Below, piece by piece: positions 12,968 through 14,225 of a stretch of 14,225 bases of DNA. How positions within the stretch are numbered: position 1 is the stretch's first letter; the number at the start of each line of letters is the position of its first letter. A program made the position numbers and the translations under genes. Source of the DNA: Treponema sp. UBA4326 (GTDB lineage Bacteria; Spirochaetota; Spirochaetia; Treponematales; Treponemataceae). The DNA lies in assembly GCA_002393835.1 (NCBI GenBank), contig DGTW01000362.1, positions 1-14,225 of the forward strand, written 5' to 3'. The notes under the pieces were generated by a model. The model was not told the DNA's origin and made no database searches. It saw nothing but the letters and a program-made list of their open reading frames with translations.

Positions 12968-14225
12968 CTATTTGATGTATAAGACTACTTTCATTCCATT
13001 TCTTGTATAGCCGCTAGATGATGAAAATTTAAGATTGCAGCTTGTAGTGCCGGCCGAAAAAACCCCGAAACACTTTAAGAAGACACCGTATACGGGCGGC
13101 AAGGTCTTGAGACTATCATATGTAAAAACAGCTGGTCCCAAAAAATTATATGCAGAAGACAAATATTTACCATAAGTCTCCTTAAGATATTTTTTTGCCG
13201 AAATACCGCTGCTAAAAGACAATTTGGATAAATTGTAAATCGAATCATCTTCCGTGCTCCATAGGTCTATTGCCTTCATAGGGTATCTGTATGTCGTGCT
13301 TCCGCTTGAATAGGAAACCGTTTGGGCAGCATCGCGATTGAATGTAAAGGTTGAGTCTTTGTAGCAGGCTTTTATAAACTGGGTGAACAAATCGTCAAAA
13401 GTGAATTTGGTATTGTTTACCTTGTTTACGGCCTCAACTATGCAGGTATTGTTGGTATAGTTGTTTGACATCATTTCGTTTACAAGAGCTGCCCCACCAT
13501 ACTGACGGCAAAGCCAGGAACCAAAGGCATAGGCATTTGCATAGGAAAGGGCAGTCTCATCGTAATTACGAATTCCGCAATTGAAATACTGGATCATAAA
13601 CCTTGCAAACCTGCCCTTTGGGGAATCGTCATCATCAATGGTGAAGCCACTGTCAGTCAAGAACTGCTGCATCATGTCCTCGCAAAGCATTGAGAGCATT
13701 TCATTGAAATTCGTGTCAGAGGAAAGCCCCTTTTCTATGTTTTTTACGCCATAATTAATCATGTGCTGGAATTCATGCACCAGAGTAGAAAAAATTGAAT
13801 TCTTTGTCTCTTCTGCTGTGGCAAAATACGAATCAATATAGAAGTATTTTCCAACATTTGAAGACGAGGAAAAGCTGCTGATATAATAATCCACGTTGGA
13901 AAAAAAGCCCAGGACATTTCCGCTATCCCCATCGTTATACAAATCATAGATGAGGATATTGATTTTTGTACCGGTGTCGCTGTAGTCAGCCATTGCTCCT
14001 GTTATATACTGCCCTCCTCTCCAATCACAGTAAATAGAATCAGATTCCTTTCCAAAAACATAGGTTACTACAGGATAAAAAGCCAGGAAAGCATCCGCAA
14101 AACGCTTGGCCATTTCTTGCTTTTTGGAATCAGGATCAAGATACGAATCATCATCCACGACCCAGACATTACATGCCTCGTTTGAAGCCCACAAAGTTGC
14201 CTTTGTACTTATCCGGCTCTGTGTA
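12968..14225 (-). CDS. Secreted M30/hyicolysin-like zinc metallopeptidase (N-terminus outside window)
   Basis: At least 418 residues; the frame runs open through the right edge of the window. An in-frame TTG at 14192-14194 is not a convincing start. Zinc site: STLVHEFQHMINYG, about 800 bases before the stop, gives the HExxH helix. NEMLSMLCEDMMQ, about 20 residues later, supplies a likely third ligand Glu (the E of NEM), matching the gluzincin pattern of M30-type enzymes. The region is rich in Ser, Tyr, Asp and Asn, typical of exported spirochaete proteins. The signal peptide would be in the missing part. The family is likely, the exact peptidase group less so. The stop codon TAG merges into the Shine-Dalgarno sequence of the small exported protein, indicating one transcript. 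Confidence 0.75.
   Translation of the reverse strand, partial: TQSRISTKATLWASNEACNVWVVDDDSYLDPDSKKQEMAKRFADAFLAFYPVVTYVFGKESDSIYCDWRGGQYITGAMADYSDTGTKINILIYDLYNDGDSGNVLGFFSNVDYYISSFSSSSNVGKYFYIDSYFATAEETKNSIFSTLVHEFQHMINYGVKNIEKGLSSDTNFNEMLSMLCEDMMQQFLTDSGFTIDDDDSPKGRFARFMIQYFNCGIRNYDETALSYANAYAFGSWLCRQYGGAALVNEMMSNNYTNNTCIVEAVNKVNNTKFTFDDLFTQFIKACYKDSTFTFNRDAAQTVSYSSGSTTYRYPMKAIDLWSTEDDSIYNLSKLSFSSGISAKKYLKETYGKYLSSAYNFLGPAVFTYDSLKTLPPVYGVFLKCFGVFSAGTTSCNLKFSSSSGYTRNGMKVVLYIK

Overview
The window looks like chromosomal DNA from a host-associated spirochaete, most likely a Treponema. I base this on the feel of the proteins, moderate GC, frequent TTG starts, and GC-rich repeats between genes. 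This is recognition from memory, not a database match. No RNA genes, CRISPR arrays or full-length insertion sequences were seen.

Layout. 1-2747, minus strand: a TolC-like outer-membrane protein followed by a periplasmic efflux adaptor, separated by a 98-bp array of heptamers. 2954-3823, plus strand: a lone ABC ATPase. 3936-4574, minus strand: a protein with two CBS domains and an ACT-like domain. 4732-12547, minus strand: a complete branched-chain amino acid uptake system (livK, livH, livM, livG, livF), broken up by two foreign-looking modules. 12627 to the right edge, minus strand: a small exported protein and a secreted M30/hyicolysin-like metallopeptidase whose start lies outside the window.

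The centrepiece is the liv locus. The lipoprotein LivK delivers amino acids to the LivH/LivM channel, which is powered by LivG/LivF. livM-livG-livF are tightly coupled by 4- and 14-base overlaps. A type II restriction-modification pair (Eco47II-family nuclease plus cytosine-5 methyltransferase) sits between livH and livM. It is AT-rich, and it joins livM so precisely that the methyltransferase stop overlaps the livM TTG start. A matching sequence of about 22-25 bases, holding a ribosome binding site and a TTG start, lies at both ends of the pair. It looks like a target duplication that rebuilt the translation start of livM. A toxin-antitoxin pair (Phd/YefM-type antitoxin, PIN toxin) plus a 119-bp MITE-like element lies between livH and livK, on the opposite strand. 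Two addiction-type modules have therefore settled inside one transport locus.

Intergenic space is rich in small repeats. Four copies of a GC-rich family (1-46, 3848-3939, 4608-4690, 9352-9450) mostly abut gene ends. The copy at 3848-3939 is flanked by 16-bp near-perfect direct repeats that include the stop codon of the CBS gene. Promoters with reasonable boxes are visible before livH, before the antitoxin, before livK, and (extended -10) before the CBS gene.
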